NCBI GenBank assembly: GCA_030442035.1 | Contig: JAUJEA010000002.1 | Location: forward strand, 248,001-312,000 | Direction: 5' to 3' | DNA length: 64,000 nt | DNA from: Splendidivirga corallicola | GTDB lineage: Bacteria > Bacteroidota > Bacteroidia > Cytophagales > Cyclobacteriaceae | Program-made: the position numbers and the translations under genes | The notes under the pieces: generated by a model | Told to the model about the DNA's origin: nothing | Seen by the model: only the letters and a program-made list of their open reading frames with translations | The model's database searches: none | Part shown: positions 19,959 through 29,885 of the stretch, piece after piece | How positions within the stretch are numbered: position 1 is the first letter of the stretch | Layout of the letters: each line of letters begins with the position of its first letter

Positions 19959-20885
19959 TCAATGTTTTTTGGCGCATATCCTTTTGAGTCTTCTGGCTCC
20001 CATTCTGCTATTTATATTGTCGTAGTTAAAATCAACACCTTCTCTAATTTGCTCACGGATATTTAGCGCCTCTGGGAAGTCATAGAAAAAATTGAGTTTT
20101 TGGCTGGCTACGTCATTACCGGATGCTTTGTTATTTTTCAAAACGAAATATGTGAAGCTCTCTGCAATGTCTTCGGCTGGATTTGTAGCAGCATACCGTG
20201 TCAAAAAACGATCTTTGTACTTATTATAAAATTTCTCCTCACCTTCAGCACTTTCGATTTTCAAAGATTCAGCGTGAATATCATTCCAAAACTTGCCAAA
20301 AAAAGGTGTTAGATATGAATCCTTGCGACTGCACCCCTCACTTGTGAAGAAATTAGAGCATGTGGCAGAATCTACTCCTGAGTTTATCTGACCCTCGTGC
20401 AAGGTTAAAAGGTGACCAAACTCGTGAATGATAATAGCACCTGCCTCAGGCTTATCCAACACTTCATTCTGATAAAAGGCATCAAGATTCAGGCCCATTT
20501 CCCACTCTTTGAGATTTTTTCCGTCCGGGTCAACAGGTCCTACATAAGCACCTACACCACTTTCCGAATCAGCAAATAAAAGAAGTCGCTTCATTTGTGG
20601 CCTGATTTCAGCAGGAATTAATTTCACAAAAAACTTCCAGACCTCATCATGGGTTGCTTCCCTGGCAAAAAACTTATAGCGATCTTTCACTTTAAATTCC
20701 TTTATGACGGACAGCTGGTCACCATTAACTTCATAAATGACAATATTCCCATCTTCAGATACTTCCTCTTTTTCCGTTTCAGGTTGTTGAGGTTTTGCAG
20801 GCGCCACAACTTCATCATCTTCCTTACAGGCATTTACTACAATGATCACGAGTATCAACAGAATGGAAAATTTAAGATTCTTCAT
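19959..20885 (-). CDS. Putative zinc metallopeptidase lipoprotein
   Basis: Lipoprotein of 308 residues: the signal ends at Cys in VVNACKEDDE, followed by a Glu/Pro-rich linker. The zinc motif IIIHEFGHLLTLHEGQ (HExxHxxxxH) sits at about residues 152-167, with a cysteine pair nearby (TCSNFFTSEGCS) that may form a disulfide. The second half is helical and contains NPAEDIAESFTYFV, typical of secreted peptidases that keep a helper Glu/Asp there. The substrate is unknown. Confidence 0.8.
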   Translation of the reverse strand: MKNLKFSILLILVIIVVNACKEDDEVVAPAKPQQPETEKEEVSEDGNIVIYEVNGDQLSVIKEFKVKDRYKFFAREATHDEVWKFFVKLIPAEIRPQMKRLLLFADSESGVGAYVGPVDPDGKNLKEWEMGLNLDAFYQNEVLDKPEAGAIIIHEFGHLLTLHEGQINSGVDSATCSNFFTSEGCSRKDSYLTPFFGKFWNDIHAESLKIESAEGEEKFYNKYKDRFLTRYAATNPAEDIAESFTYFVLKNNKASGNDVASQKLNFFYDFPEALNIREQIREGVDFNYDNINSRMGARRLKRICAKKH

Positions 20886-21274
20886 TTTATTCTGATTTAG
20901 TTAAAATGGGTATTGGACTATGATCTTATTACAGGTGATTTTTATATCACCCTACTTAATGCTATTCCAACAAACGCTTTTGGTAGTTTTCGATGTAGTT
21001 ATTATGCTTTCACATATCTGGCTTTTTTCACGATCAAATGATTTTTAATCTCCAAAAATATAAGCCATCCAAAAGTGTCTGAATGCGATGAATATCAGCT
21101 GTTGGTCAAAAGAATAATCTGCACTTGGACTTGTGTACTTAAAAAGAGCAAAGCAATACCTGCAAATAATAGCTGATCATAATTAAAAATTTTGAATATT
21201 TGTAAAAATAAATATAATATATGTAACTTGTTGTCCAAATACATGTGCAATTAAATGTTGTTTCCAATTAAAAT
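20886..21274. other. Divergent intergenic region ahead of the NPP-type phosphodiesterase
   Basis: About 390 AT-rich bases between divergent genes. Near the right end it contains two matches to the motif found in front of the phosphonate genes (listed separately). Nothing else was recognised. Confidence 0.5.
21192..21227 (+). promoter_or_regulatory. Two candidate copies of the phosphonate-regulon motif
   Basis: TTGAATATTTGTAAA (21192-21206) matches 13 of 15 positions of the consensus TTTAATATTWSTCAA and differs by one base from the copy at 31526. TATAATATATGTAAC (21213-21227) matches 11 of 15. They are 21 bases apart, two helical turns, and end about 48 bases before the start of the phosphodiesterase gene. 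AT-rich DNA makes chance matches possible, so confidence is limited. Confidence 0.4.
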
Positions 21275-22963
21275 ATGAAAGCTTCTTCCCTGACAAATCT
21301 CATGTTTGTAGCATTGGTAATATCTTTGTTTTTTACTTCTTGTTCTGAAGTTCAAAAAACAAATAAAGTCTTGATTTTTGGGCTTGATGGCGTGAGACCT
21401 GATGCACTTGAGGCAGCCAATACTCCAAATATGGATAAATTGATGGCAAATGGCACTTATTCCATGGATGCCTTAAACGAGGGAACTACCTCCAGCGGTC
21501 CGGGCTGGTCAAACATCTTAACCGGGGTTTGGCAGAACAAGCATGGTGTTACTGACAACTCTTTTTCCGGAAGTGATCTTGGAAACTATCCACCTTTGTT
21601 TGAACATATTGAAAATCATAATCCCGATTTTAATACAGTTTCAATTTGCGAATGGCATCCTATCAATAATTCCATACTAGGCTCTTTTGCCGATGAAAGC
21701 CTCAATACAAGTGGTCCGGCCGACACTGAGTCCAAGGTGATTACCTACCTTACCACAAAGAATCCCGATGTACTTTTTGTTCATTTAGATTCTCCTGATG
21801 GAGCGGGACACAGCTTTGGCTTTTCTCCGGAAGTACCTGAATATATTTCAACAATTGAAGCTGTAGACACCTCTATTGGAAAGATGATAGACGCGCTAGA
21901 GTCAAGGGCAACAAGGGACAATGAAAATTGGTTGATCATACTAACCACTGATCATGGAGGATTAGGCACCAGTCATGGTGGGAATTCCCTCGAAGAAAGA
22001 AATATATTTCTTATAGTAAGTGGAGAAAATGTTGAAAGGAAAAAAATCGAGAAAACTGTTGAGAGTGAGATAACAAAGGAACCGGCTGTCAATTGCCTTG
22101 GTGATGAAGTAGAACTCTATTTTGATGGTGCTAATGATTTTGTTCAAATGTCGTTAAGTCCGGTTCTGGATTTTGGAACAGCGCAAGATTTCTCTGTTGA
22201 GGTGAGGATAAGAACATCGATTGCGGCTGATGTTAGTATTGTCGGAAACAAAGATTGGGATACCGGGCAAAACAAAGGATTCGTGTTTTCTTTTAGCAAT
22301 AACACCTGGAAGGTGAATATAGGTGACGGAAATCCGGGAACACGAGTTGATATCAATGGAAATGATGTTTCTGATAACGAATGGCACATGCTCAGTGCCA
22401 CTTTCGACCGTGATGGTGATTTAAAAATTTACGAGGATGGTTCCCTGCTTGGTTCTAAATCAATCCAGGGAATCGGTGATATTAATACAGGGCTGCCATT
22501 TTCCATTGGAGCAGACGGGCTAAAAGCTTATGAGTACACAGGATACATTGCTGAGGTGAGGGTTTTCAATACTTTATTGGATCCTGACGACATTGATGGT
22601 TGGAAATGTAAAAAATTGGATGGGACACATAGCAAGCATGGTAGCCTGGTTGGCTATTGGCGATTAGTAGACGGTGAAAACGCTGCTTCTGTGGTTGACT
22701 TAAGTAATTCAAATCTTCATGGATCCGTTACCGGTGCCACTTGGAAGGATGCAGCGGATCAGGAGATCATTACAATATATGATTATTCCAAAACACCAAG
22801 ACAGGTTGATGTGGTTTCTACGACTCTTGAACATTTGTGTGTACCGATTGATCAGGCCTGGGGTCTGGATGGTGAAACCCTGGGAATTGAATGTATGGAA
22901 CCGGAACCCATTACAGGTATCTATAAGGATACTGAAAATTTCCTTTCAGCATATTCAAAATGA
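21275..22963 (+). CDS. NPP-type (type I) phosphodiesterase lipoprotein with LamG domain
   Basis: Lipoprotein of 562 residues (signal ending at Cys in FFTSCSEVQ). Residues about 28-245 are an alkaline-phosphatase-superfamily phosphodiesterase: metal Asp in FGLDGVRPDAL, the nucleophile region TTSSGPGWSNILTGVW, LDSPDGAGHSFGF and ILTTDHGGLGTSHGG. From about 270 a LamG domain follows (FSVEVRIRTS, EWHMLSATFDRDG, YTGYIAEVRVFN) with a short tail. The catalytic domain resembles eukaryotic NPPs, a family that includes nucleotide pyrophosphatases and the alkaline sphingomyelinase NPP7. The LamG domain may bind a glycan or lipid surface. Substrate is not proven. Confidence 0.82.
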   Translation: MKASSLTNLMFVALVISLFFTSCSEVQKTNKVLIFGLDGVRPDALEAANTPNMDKLMANGTYSMDALNEGTTSSGPGWSNILTGVWQNKHGVTDNSFSGSDLGNYPPLFEHIENHNPDFNTVSICEWHPINNSILGSFADESLNTSGPADTESKVITYLTTKNPDVLFVHLDSPDGAGHSFGFSPEVPEYISTIEAVDTSIGKMIDALESRATRDNENWLIILTTDHGGLGTSHGGNSLEERNIFLIVSGENVERKKIEKTVESEITKEPAVNCLGDEVELYFDGANDFVQMSLSPVLDFGTAQDFSVEVRIRTSIAADVSIVGNKDWDTGQNKGFVFSFSNNTWKVNIGDGNPGTRVDINGNDVSDNEWHMLSATFDRDGDLKIYEDGSLLGSKSIQGIGDINTGLPFSIGADGLKAYEYTGYIAEVRVFNTLLDPDDIDGWKCKKLDGTHSKHGSLVGYWRLVDGENAASVVDLSNSNLHGSVTGATWKDAADQEIITIYDYSKTPRQVDVVSTTLEHLCVPIDQAWGLDGETLGIECMEPEPITGIYKDTENFLSAYSK

Positions 22964-23172
22964 ATGATTACGATAAATCTGAGGTTATTGCCATCTGGTT
23001 TTGATTCATTGGGGAAATAGGTAATCCGGTATAAGAAAAGATATCCATAGTTTTAAAAAAATGATAAAAGAGGAATACCAAAACAGAATTTTCTATTTTA
23101 AAGAAAGGGTAGTTTATCAGTAATTGTAACCAAAATGTGTCTACAAAATATTCTAATGCTACAAATACGTTT

Positions 23173-24786
23173 ATGAAAAAATACCGCTCATTTCTTTTTA
23201 CTTTATTATGTCTTGCTCCTTGCTTTGAGTATCCCTATGCAGTTAATCAAATAGGAGAACCGCTCATATCCATTGATATGGAAAGTAACACCAATGACCC
23301 GGCATTTCCTTTTTCATTTTTCGGAAAAGATTCTACAACCGAAGGAATCAGTGGTAAAGCCAGGTATTTTTCCTATGAAAACAAACAACCTGGTTACATA
23401 CAAATTGAAACAAATGATGCGCTTACTTCCCTTTGGAAGGATGACAATTTTTCAATAGAGATCTGGGTTCAGACCAAAGCAAAAAACCAGGATTACCAGG
23501 TAATCGCCTCCAATAAAGATTGGAATTCCGGTGAGATCAAAGATTTCACTACAAATCATGCGTTTGGCTTTAGTCGTACCAGTGGAACGAACAAAGGATG
23601 GGCTATTATTTGCCAACCCGATGGTAGCTGGGCATGGAATATTGGGAATGGAAAATACCGCTTGGATTATCGGCCTACCTCTCCCCGGCAACAAATAAAT
23701 GATGGTGCATGGCATCAAATTGTATTCACGATGAGTCGTCAGCTTAAGGAAGCCCGCTTATACTTTGATGGTAGAAATGTAGCTATTTATAACACCGGGG
23801 GGCTTAATGATGTAGACAGCAATTTACCAGTTAGGCTAGCGACTGATGCAATGGGAACTGTTTCAGTTCCATCTTTTGAAGGTGCTCTGGATGAATTTCA
23901 TATATATAATTACGTACTGGATGCATCATCAGTAGCAGAAAAGTATAAAAAGCTTGTACCCGCAGCAAGATTACCGGAATTAGCCAAAGAGCCTGTCAAG
24001 ACATTAAACCTGATGGCATGGAACATCTGGCATGGTGGCCGGAGACACGGTAGGGAAATTGGTCCCCAACAAGTCATTGACTTTATCAAAGATACCGGGA
24101 CCGATATTGTCATGATGCAGGAAACCTATGGTTCCGGAGCATTAATTGCCGACGCTTTAGGGTATTACTTTTACCTGGCCAGTACCAATATCTCAGTAAT
24201 GAGCAAGTATCCTATTGCAGAAACAAAGGCTCCCTATGATGCTTTTCGATTAGGATTTACTTCCATTCAACTAAGTCAAAATCAAAAAATAAACCTTGCC
24301 AGTCTTTGGATACACTACCTTCCGGCATGGAGAAATGACAGTAACGATCCGCAGGCTACGGCCGAGAAACTAATTGCAGGTGAAGGAAAAACGCGTCACA
24401 AAGAAATAAAAGAAATTATAGCGCTATTACAACCTGAAATTAACAAAGCGGATGAGACACCTCTTATCATAGGAGGAGATTTTAATAGCCCATCACACAA
24501 AGATTGGGGAGGGGAAACCAAGGACTGGCATAACGGACTCATAGTTGAGTGGCCAGTGAGCAAAGTGATGACGTCGGCAGGTTTCAAAGATTCTTTCAGA
24601 GAGATAAGGTCTGATCTAAATTATGAATCGGCAACCATGACTCCTAAAAGGCTTACTTACAGGATAGATTATATTTATTATATAGGAGAGAAACTGCAGG
24701 CCATTGACTCTGATATGCATTTTAAATATAAAGGGATATGGCCCAGTGATCATCCCGCTGTTACTACAACTTTATTGTTAAAATAA
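23173..24786 (+). CDS. LamG plus endonuclease/exonuclease/phosphatase (EEP) secreted hydrolase
   Basis: Secreted protein of about 537 residues. A signal peptide (FLFTLLCLAPCFEYPYA) is followed by a LamG domain (about 30-260, with FSIEIWVQTKAKNQDY, DGAWHQIVFTMSR and GALDEFHIYNY) and an EEP domain (about 285-535). Catalytic signatures: MAWNIWHGG, VMMQETYG, GGDFNSPSH, LTYRIDYIYY and WPSDHPAV. EEP enzymes include neutral sphingomyelinases, inositol phosphatases and nucleases; the export signal and neighbours favour an extracellular phosphodiesterase. The frame opens at a GTG at 23137, but ATG 23173 gives a normal signal peptide. Co-directional with the next gene, 10 bases away. Confidence 0.82.
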   Translation: MKKYRSFLFTLLCLAPCFEYPYAVNQIGEPLISIDMESNTNDPAFPFSFFGKDSTTEGISGKARYFSYENKQPGYIQIETNDALTSLWKDDNFSIEIWVQTKAKNQDYQVIASNKDWNSGEIKDFTTNHAFGFSRTSGTNKGWAIICQPDGSWAWNIGNGKYRLDYRPTSPRQQINDGAWHQIVFTMSRQLKEARLYFDGRNVAIYNTGGLNDVDSNLPVRLATDAMGTVSVPSFEGALDEFHIYNYVLDASSVAEKYKKLVPAARLPELAKEPVKTLNLMAWNIWHGGRRHGREIGPQQVIDFIKDTGTDIVMMQETYGSGALIADALGYYFYLASTNISVMSKYPIAETKAPYDAFRLGFTSIQLSQNQKINLASLWIHYLPAWRNDSNDPQATAEKLIAGEGKTRHKEIKEIIALLQPEINKADETPLIIGGDFNSPSHKDWGGETKDWHNGLIVEWPVSKVMTSAGFKDSFREIRSDLNYESATMTPKRLTYRIDYIYYIGEKLQAIDSDMHFKYKGIWPSDHPAVTTTLLLK

Positions 24787-24796
24787 AGCATCGCAT

Positions 24797-25762
24797 ATGA
24801 AAAGAAGAAGTTTTATTAAAAAGTCCCTCCATGCGGCAGGTGCGTTGTCACTGCCTCTCCCTGTTTCAGGATTCACTATTAAGAATTCTCAAACACTTAA
24901 AATCGGTATCGTAGCGGATGTCCACCAAGACATCATCCATGACGGCTATGCCAGGTTGCGTTTTTTCATGGATGACATGAAAAAAAGGAAACCTGATTTC
25001 ATTATTCAAATGGGCGATTTTTCTCTTCCCAGGCCCCAGAATCAGGTCTTTCTGGATGTGTGGAATGAATTTGAAGGTCCGGCATATCATGTGCTCGGTA
25101 ACCATGATATGCGTGATTTTGGTTTTACAAGAGAACAAACGATGGCATGGTGGGAAATGAAAGAACGCTACTATTCATTTGATCAAGGAGATTTCCATTT
25201 CATAGTATTGGATGGAAATGATAAAAACCCGACACCCTGGAGTGGTTATGATCGTTACATTGGTGCGGAACAAAAAGAATGGTTGAGAAAGGATCTTGAA
25301 GCAACCAATAAGCCCACCATTGTCTTTATACATCAAAGCCTTGAAGCAGAATCTGGCATAGCCAATGGAGAAGAAATCAGAAGCATACTGGAAAGCGCTA
25401 AATCCAAAGCAAATCGATCTAAGGTGATTGCCTGCTTATGTGGCCACCATCATACCGATTATGTAAAAGAGATCAATGGCATTTTGCATATCCAAATCAA
25501 CAGCATGTCCTATAAATGGGTTGGCGGGAAATACCAACACAGACGTTTTGCCAATCATATAGAACAAGCATATCCTGCAGTTAGCAAGACTTGTCCCTAT
25601 AAGGATCCGCTTTATACTGTTTTGACACTCGATGCTCAAGGAGGAAAAATGCATCTGGAAGGACGTAGTACCAGCTTCATTGCACCAACACCGAAAGAAA
25701 TTGGCATCTCGGAGGCCGATACCATGCTTCCTACCATTACAGAAAGAAACCTGACCTTTTGA
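24797..25762 (+). CDS. Exported metallophosphoesterase
   Basis: Calcineurin-type phosphoesterase of 321 residues. All dinuclear metal motifs are visible: IVADVHQD, IQMGDFSLP, VLGNHDMRDF, IHQSLEAE (the family His) and CGHHHTDY. The N-terminus (MKRRSFIKKSLHAAGALSLP) has a twin-arginine followed by Ser-Phe, so a Tat-type export signal is likely. It follows the EEP hydrolase gene by 10 bases and probably removes phosphate from the product of that enzyme (inference). A second metallophosphoesterase lies just beyond on the other strand. Confidence 0.88.
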   Translation: MKRRSFIKKSLHAAGALSLPLPVSGFTIKNSQTLKIGIVADVHQDIIHDGYARLRFFMDDMKKRKPDFIIQMGDFSLPRPQNQVFLDVWNEFEGPAYHVLGNHDMRDFGFTREQTMAWWEMKERYYSFDQGDFHFIVLDGNDKNPTPWSGYDRYIGAEQKEWLRKDLEATNKPTIVFIHQSLEAESGIANGEEIRSILESAKSKANRSKVIACLCGHHHTDYVKEINGILHIQINSMSYKWVGGKYQHRRFANHIEQAYPAVSKTCPYKDPLYTVLTLDAQGGKMHLEGRSTSFIAPTPKEIGISEADTMLPTITERNLTF

Positions 25763-25832
25763 TGGATAGATTGAAATCAAACAAACCGATATGAAGATGA
25801 AGCTGTTGCACAAATCGATATGAAGATCTGCA

Positions 25833-25931
25833 ATGATTGTTAGCCTGCCATTGGCACTACTGTTATCCTTTAGCGCCTCAATGACTAAAGAGAGACAGCC
25901 GGTAAATAAGTCGATTAAAGTAAAAAGCTAA
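25833..25931 (+). other. Short signal-like reading frame, possible relic
   Basis: A 32-codon frame (MIVSLPLALLLSFSASM, then a charged tail) follows the metallophosphoesterase gene and just overlaps the convergent gene's stop. The preceding bases repeat the phrase CGATATGAAGAT. It could be the severed start of a secreted protein or noncoding; no function is offered. Confidence 0.25.
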
Positions 25932-26857
25932 TACGGATGAGGGTAGTATGTATTGATCACGGATCCATCCTCAAATAAATCCAGAATAGCATAGCCAGGA
26001 GGTGTTTCGCGGTACCAATATTTGAAAGCAGATTTTTCATTACCATCTTCCCACCAAAAGCCGCTCATAGCCCCATTACAGAAATAATGTACATCGTTAT
26101 ATACAGCCTGGTCCAATAAATGGACATGACCACTCAGGCAGGTGATTTTTTTATCCTTGTGTGCATAGAACAAATTTGAAATGTAAGCACTATCGGTATG
26201 ATTCCCTCCATCTATGATGGTACAAACGCCAAGTATTGGGTAATGAGATAAGATCATTACATTGCTTTCTTGCGGAAGTTTGTCTAAGTCACCTTCCAAC
26301 CATTCCCGTTGTTCGGCGTCAAGGGACCCGGCATTCTTATTGTTACTATCAAGTATAATAAAATGCCATCCCTCCTTGTCAAAACTATAATACCTTCCCG
26401 GTGTTCCAAGTTGCTTAACTGCAAAAGATTTACCATACATTGCATCTTCCTTATTAGGAGCGGCCCACCACATGTCATGATTTCCCAGGCAACTATGCAC
26501 CTCATATTCGGAGAACGTTGCACGAAGTTTCTTCCAGATCTTCCATTGTTCCGTGACCCTCTCTCTTGTTATATGATCATAATCTGCGGCATAAATGGTA
26601 TCCCCACCATTCAGAAAGAAGTCTATTTTATGTCTCTTTATGTCAGCCAGACATTTGCTGAATCGATTTGGAGCATCATGTTCGGGGCGAATATGCACAT
26701 CCGTGATATGGGCAATGCTCAAAACCTTTTTGCTCTTCTTTTTGGAATTCGCTAAAGATGTTTTCATCACTATTGGTGACATCATGGCCCCTCCTGCAAC
26801 CATTCCAATACGTTTGATCAAGGTTCTTCTTCCAAAAAGTTTGTTCTTCCTATTCAT
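25928..26857 (-). CDS. Exported metallophosphoesterase (second, convergent copy)
   Basis: Calcineurin-type phosphoesterase of 309 residues with motifs IAHITDVHIRPE, FLNGGDTIYAAD, CLGNHDMWW, ILSHYPIL and CLSGHVHLLD. The N-terminus has GRRTLIKRIGMVAGGAMM, a Tat-like signal. It differs clearly from the neighbour at 24797 and is not a simple duplicate. It lies 13 bases downstream of the GH116-type gene on the same strand, so the two form an operon; it probably acts on a released phosphorylated headgroup or sugar (inference). Confidence 0.88.
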   Translation of the reverse strand: MNRKNKLFGRRTLIKRIGMVAGGAMMSPIVMKTSLANSKKKSKKVLSIAHITDVHIRPEHDAPNRFSKCLADIKRHKIDFFLNGGDTIYAADYDHITRERVTEQWKIWKKLRATFSEYEVHSCLGNHDMWWAAPNKEDAMYGKSFAVKQLGTPGRYYSFDKEGWHFIILDSNNKNAGSLDAEQREWLEGDLDKLPQESNVMILSHYPILGVCTIIDGGNHTDSAYISNLFYAHKDKKITCLSGHVHLLDQAVYNDVHYFCNGAMSGFWWEDGNEKSAFKYWYRETPPGYAILDLFEDGSVINTYYPHPY

Positions 26858-26870
26858 AGATTTGTTTCCT

Positions 26871-29606
26871 TTACGCTTTGATCGTTATGGTAATTTCATC
26901 TCCTTTTTTCAAGTGGCTTCCCTCCCATAAAATTTCGCAATAATTACCATTTCTCCTGACTTCATAAGCCTTTTCTTTGCCATTGATTTGAAAGATCACA
27001 TTGCTTATTTTTTGCTGCCCGAGGTATAGTGTAATTTTCGATAAATCAAGGGTACCGTATTTCACTGTCAGCTTATTTGACTGTGCCACAGTGTCTCTTT
27101 TCTGTGAGAAGAGGCCCCAGCCGTTTGCTGTGGAGAAAAAAGAAGTATGATTGTCTGGTTTCCATTTTGGGTTAAATCCGATGGATCTTTCAGGTCCGTT
27201 GTATTCAAAACCCTGTGCCGCTAATAACACGGACCAAATGGATAATGCCCTACTATAAAATTGACCACATTCGTCGTCACCAAAAGGGTTACCACTAAAA
27301 CCAAAATTACCCCAGTCGCCAATGTAACCGGTGCGTAACCGACCATCATAACGATGGTAACCAGCATGGAGAAGTGTGAGTGCATCCCTGATCTGATCAT
27401 GCTTAAATAATGACGAGGCAATGGTGTACTCGAATGTCGACCAAACTTCACCTGAGTAACCGGAAGCATAGGATGTTTGATCATTATCCGGCCAAGTCGT
27501 TACTACTACTCCTGCTTCATCTGGCAAGGCAAAAGTTCTATGTCCTTGATTGTGTTTTTTAAGATTACTCTTGAAATTGTATTTCAAAATAGCATTTGTA
27601 GCTGATTTTATTTTATAGTCGGGATACATACTGCCTAAACCTATCTGATCTGCCCACCATTGACCCAAGAGTTGATCCGAATGACACCCATTTTCATAGT
27701 CAGTGGCATTTTTTTCACCTCTAACCTGGATAAAGTACTCTCCGTTCCAAAGCTTTTCATTTTGAAGCCTGGCTGAGTTATCTGCGATATCTCTCCATTC
27801 ATTTGCCTGACTTTCATCACCACATACCAAGGCCATCTGCTGACTGGCCCGTAGTGCTGCAAGGTACAACGAACTCAGGAACGATGGGTTTCCGGTCATA
27901 GATGCATCATAAGTAGTATGTTTTGGAAGGTCAGAAAGCCACCCATCCTGATCATGATCATGTTGTTCCACAAGATAGTTCATCGCATTTTTGATGGCAG
28001 GATATTGATTTTTTAGCCAAGCAGCATCTGTTGAAATCAAATATTCTCTGAAAGCCCCAATGATATCCCCGCATTGTCCGTCAAAAGCGAAGCCTCCGGC
28101 TGGCTGGCGATATGGAATTTGACCGTCCGATTTTATTGCTTTAAAAGATTGCTCTTTAATGCGTCTTCCGATTTCCGGGAACAGTCTGGCATGGGCCTGG
28201 GGATAATGCCACACATGATTACAATTACCGGCACAAGAACCATCCCCGGCTCCCGCTCCTTCCCATAGGCCGACGTAACCTTTTTTATCGAAAAAAATCG
28301 TCCTGCTTTTTAAAATGGCAAGTTGGTTACTGATGCGTTCCTTTAACCAAAAAGGTAAGTTTGTATCAAAAAAGGTTTCGGTAAAAATCTCTGTTTCAGA
28401 AACCAGGCGCTTATGGTTTTTGGTAAGATAGTCTTCCAGGTCCAGAATATCTTTCCACTGTGTTGCATAATGATTTCCATCTCCTTCCCAATCACCATTA
28501 CCCCAACCATCCCATTTATCCATATGCCCTCCATTTCTCCCATTCGGAAAGTACCAGGCAAGTACCATATTGACTTCTCTCTTCTCTCCTGCTTCAAGTT
28601 TTACTGGCACATTCAGTGCTCCGGTCCAGGTTGTTCCGCTCCGACTCTTTTTCGCTTTTCTTTCTCCAATTAACTCACCATGCTCAACAAAATTCTGATA
28701 TGCCTCTTTGCTCAATTCCCAGCTCGCTACTCCTCTGGCATTTCCAACAGTTTGCTCCTCTCCCGTGATCATCAGCATCATTTGCCCGAAATGCTCGTGT
28801 TGCCGATCATATCCGGCTTGCATTATCAGGGATTTAGTTTCCTTTGAGGTTTTAATCATATTGGTATTTCCTCCGTAGTATTGTGAGTAATTACCTTTAA
28901 CGGGCGTCCTTGAAAGACTGAGTTCATAGTTTTCAGCAAAGGAGTTTCCTTCCAGTATTTTGGGAATTTGAGAAAATCCGACAGCATTCTGTTGTGAAGC
29001 TAGTAGGTTTACTTCTACAGCTTCATTGGAAACATTTTCAAGAGTGAATTGATAGAAAACCGCAGGAATACCAGAGTCTTTGAGATTTGTCGGAATAAAA
29101 GGGTTAAAGACTTTCATACTCACTCTGATGGGCATGTTGTCAAGAAAATCATATTGTAGAAATGGAAATTTTGCCCTTGCCTCCAGAGATTCCATTTTTC
29201 TAAATGGTCCCACATCCTGTGTCTGAAGTGCCCTAACCATTGCCCCCTGGCTACCATTTACCCTAATAGCAAAAAAGCTGTTTGGGATAAAATCATGGGT
29301 CATATTGTTGAATATCTGCCAAAAGCGTGGTGTAGCATTCCCATCATATTGGATGCAACCGGTACCTATACCTCCAACCGGAAATTGAATAGCCTCTAAA
29401 TTTTGATCACGATAAACGGTTTCTCCCAAAAGCTGAAAAAGTTCAGGATCAGTGGATAACTTGTAGTAATCTCTTAATTGCTCTTCTTGATCGAGTATAT
29501 CATTTTGATCAATCGAAGCTTTCGATTCGAGCTCCCTGGCCACCTGAGCATTGAGATATGTTATGTTAAACAATAGTAATGTTAAAAGAATCCCGGTTTG
29601 TTTCAT
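26871..29606 (-). CDS. GH116-type glycoside hydrolase (GBA2-like)
   Basis: Exported protein of about 911 residues with signal MKQTGILLTLLLFNITYLNAQ. The N-terminal half is the GBA2-N/DUF608 beta-sandwich (FPVGGIGTGCIQYDG, KVFNPFIPTNLKDSGIPA). The C-terminal half is the alpha/alpha barrel: a candidate nucleophile Glu in GYVGLWEGAG, CAGNCNHVWHYPQAHARLFPE, and the acid region LPKHTTYDASMTGNPSF. GH116 enzymes are beta-glucosidases or beta-xylosidases and include the human non-lysosomal glucosylceramidase GBA2; the exact specificity here is unproven. The longer frame starts at 29687, but ATG 29606 opens a proper signal peptide. In operon with the metallophosphoesterase gene. Confidence 0.82.
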   Translation of the reverse strand: MKQTGILLTLLLFNITYLNAQVARELESKASIDQNDILDQEEQLRDYYKLSTDPELFQLLGETVYRDQNLEAIQFPVGGIGTGCIQYDGNATPRFWQIFNNMTHDFIPNSFFAIRVNGSQGAMVRALQTQDVGPFRKMESLEARAKFPFLQYDFLDNMPIRVSMKVFNPFIPTNLKDSGIPAVFYQFTLENVSNEAVEVNLLASQQNAVGFSQIPKILEGNSFAENYELSLSRTPVKGNYSQYYGGNTNMIKTSKETKSLIMQAGYDRQHEHFGQMMLMITGEEQTVGNARGVASWELSKEAYQNFVEHGELIGERKAKKSRSGTTWTGALNVPVKLEAGEKREVNMVLAWYFPNGRNGGHMDKWDGWGNGDWEGDGNHYATQWKDILDLEDYLTKNHKRLVSETEIFTETFFDTNLPFWLKERISNQLAILKSRTIFFDKKGYVGLWEGAGAGDGSCAGNCNHVWHYPQAHARLFPEIGRRIKEQSFKAIKSDGQIPYRQPAGGFAFDGQCGDIIGAFREYLISTDAAWLKNQYPAIKNAMNYLVEQHDHDQDGWLSDLPKHTTYDASMTGNPSFLSSLYLAALRASQQMALVCGDESQANEWRDIADNSARLQNEKLWNGEYFIQVRGEKNATDYENGCHSDQLLGQWWADQIGLGSMYPDYKIKSATNAILKYNFKSNLKKHNQGHRTFALPDEAGVVVTTWPDNDQTSYASGYSGEVWSTFEYTIASSLFKHDQIRDALTLLHAGYHRYDGRLRTGYIGDWGNFGFSGNPFGDDECGQFYSRALSIWSVLLAAQGFEYNGPERSIGFNPKWKPDNHTSFFSTANGWGLFSQKRDTVAQSNKLTVKYGTLDLSKITLYLGQQKISNVIFQINGKEKAYEVRRNGNYCEILWEGSHLKKGDEITITIKA

Positions 29607-29885
29607 AAGAGTCATATCATTTCCGAAGTTGTGTAATTGATTTATTATCGAATTCCAGACCTGGCATAATTTGATTTCATGAGACATGAATTTGATGTCC
29701 TGGTCAGGAATTTAAGAAAAGGTTTTTATGTCCAAATTGGCAAGGAACACAAAATGAATCTAAAGATAACAAGTGAGTTTTCTCCATTCTAATACATTAT
29801 TTGCAAGTGAGTTTAGGTAGTTTACTCTCATATCGTTTTAATAGCACTGTTCTAACAGAGAATTATCTCTGTTCAGGGGAGCATG
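29607..29885. other. Promoter region of the GH116-type gene
   Basis: About 280 bases upstream of the GH116-type gene. No copy of the phosphonate-regulon motif and no hairpin or coding signal was found. Confidence 0.4.

Noticed and set aside
23173-24786. Direct naming of the EEP protein as a sphingomyelinase
   Set aside because: The EEP motifs are shared with nucleases and inositol phosphatases, and no sphingomyelinase-specific residues could be confirmed by eye.
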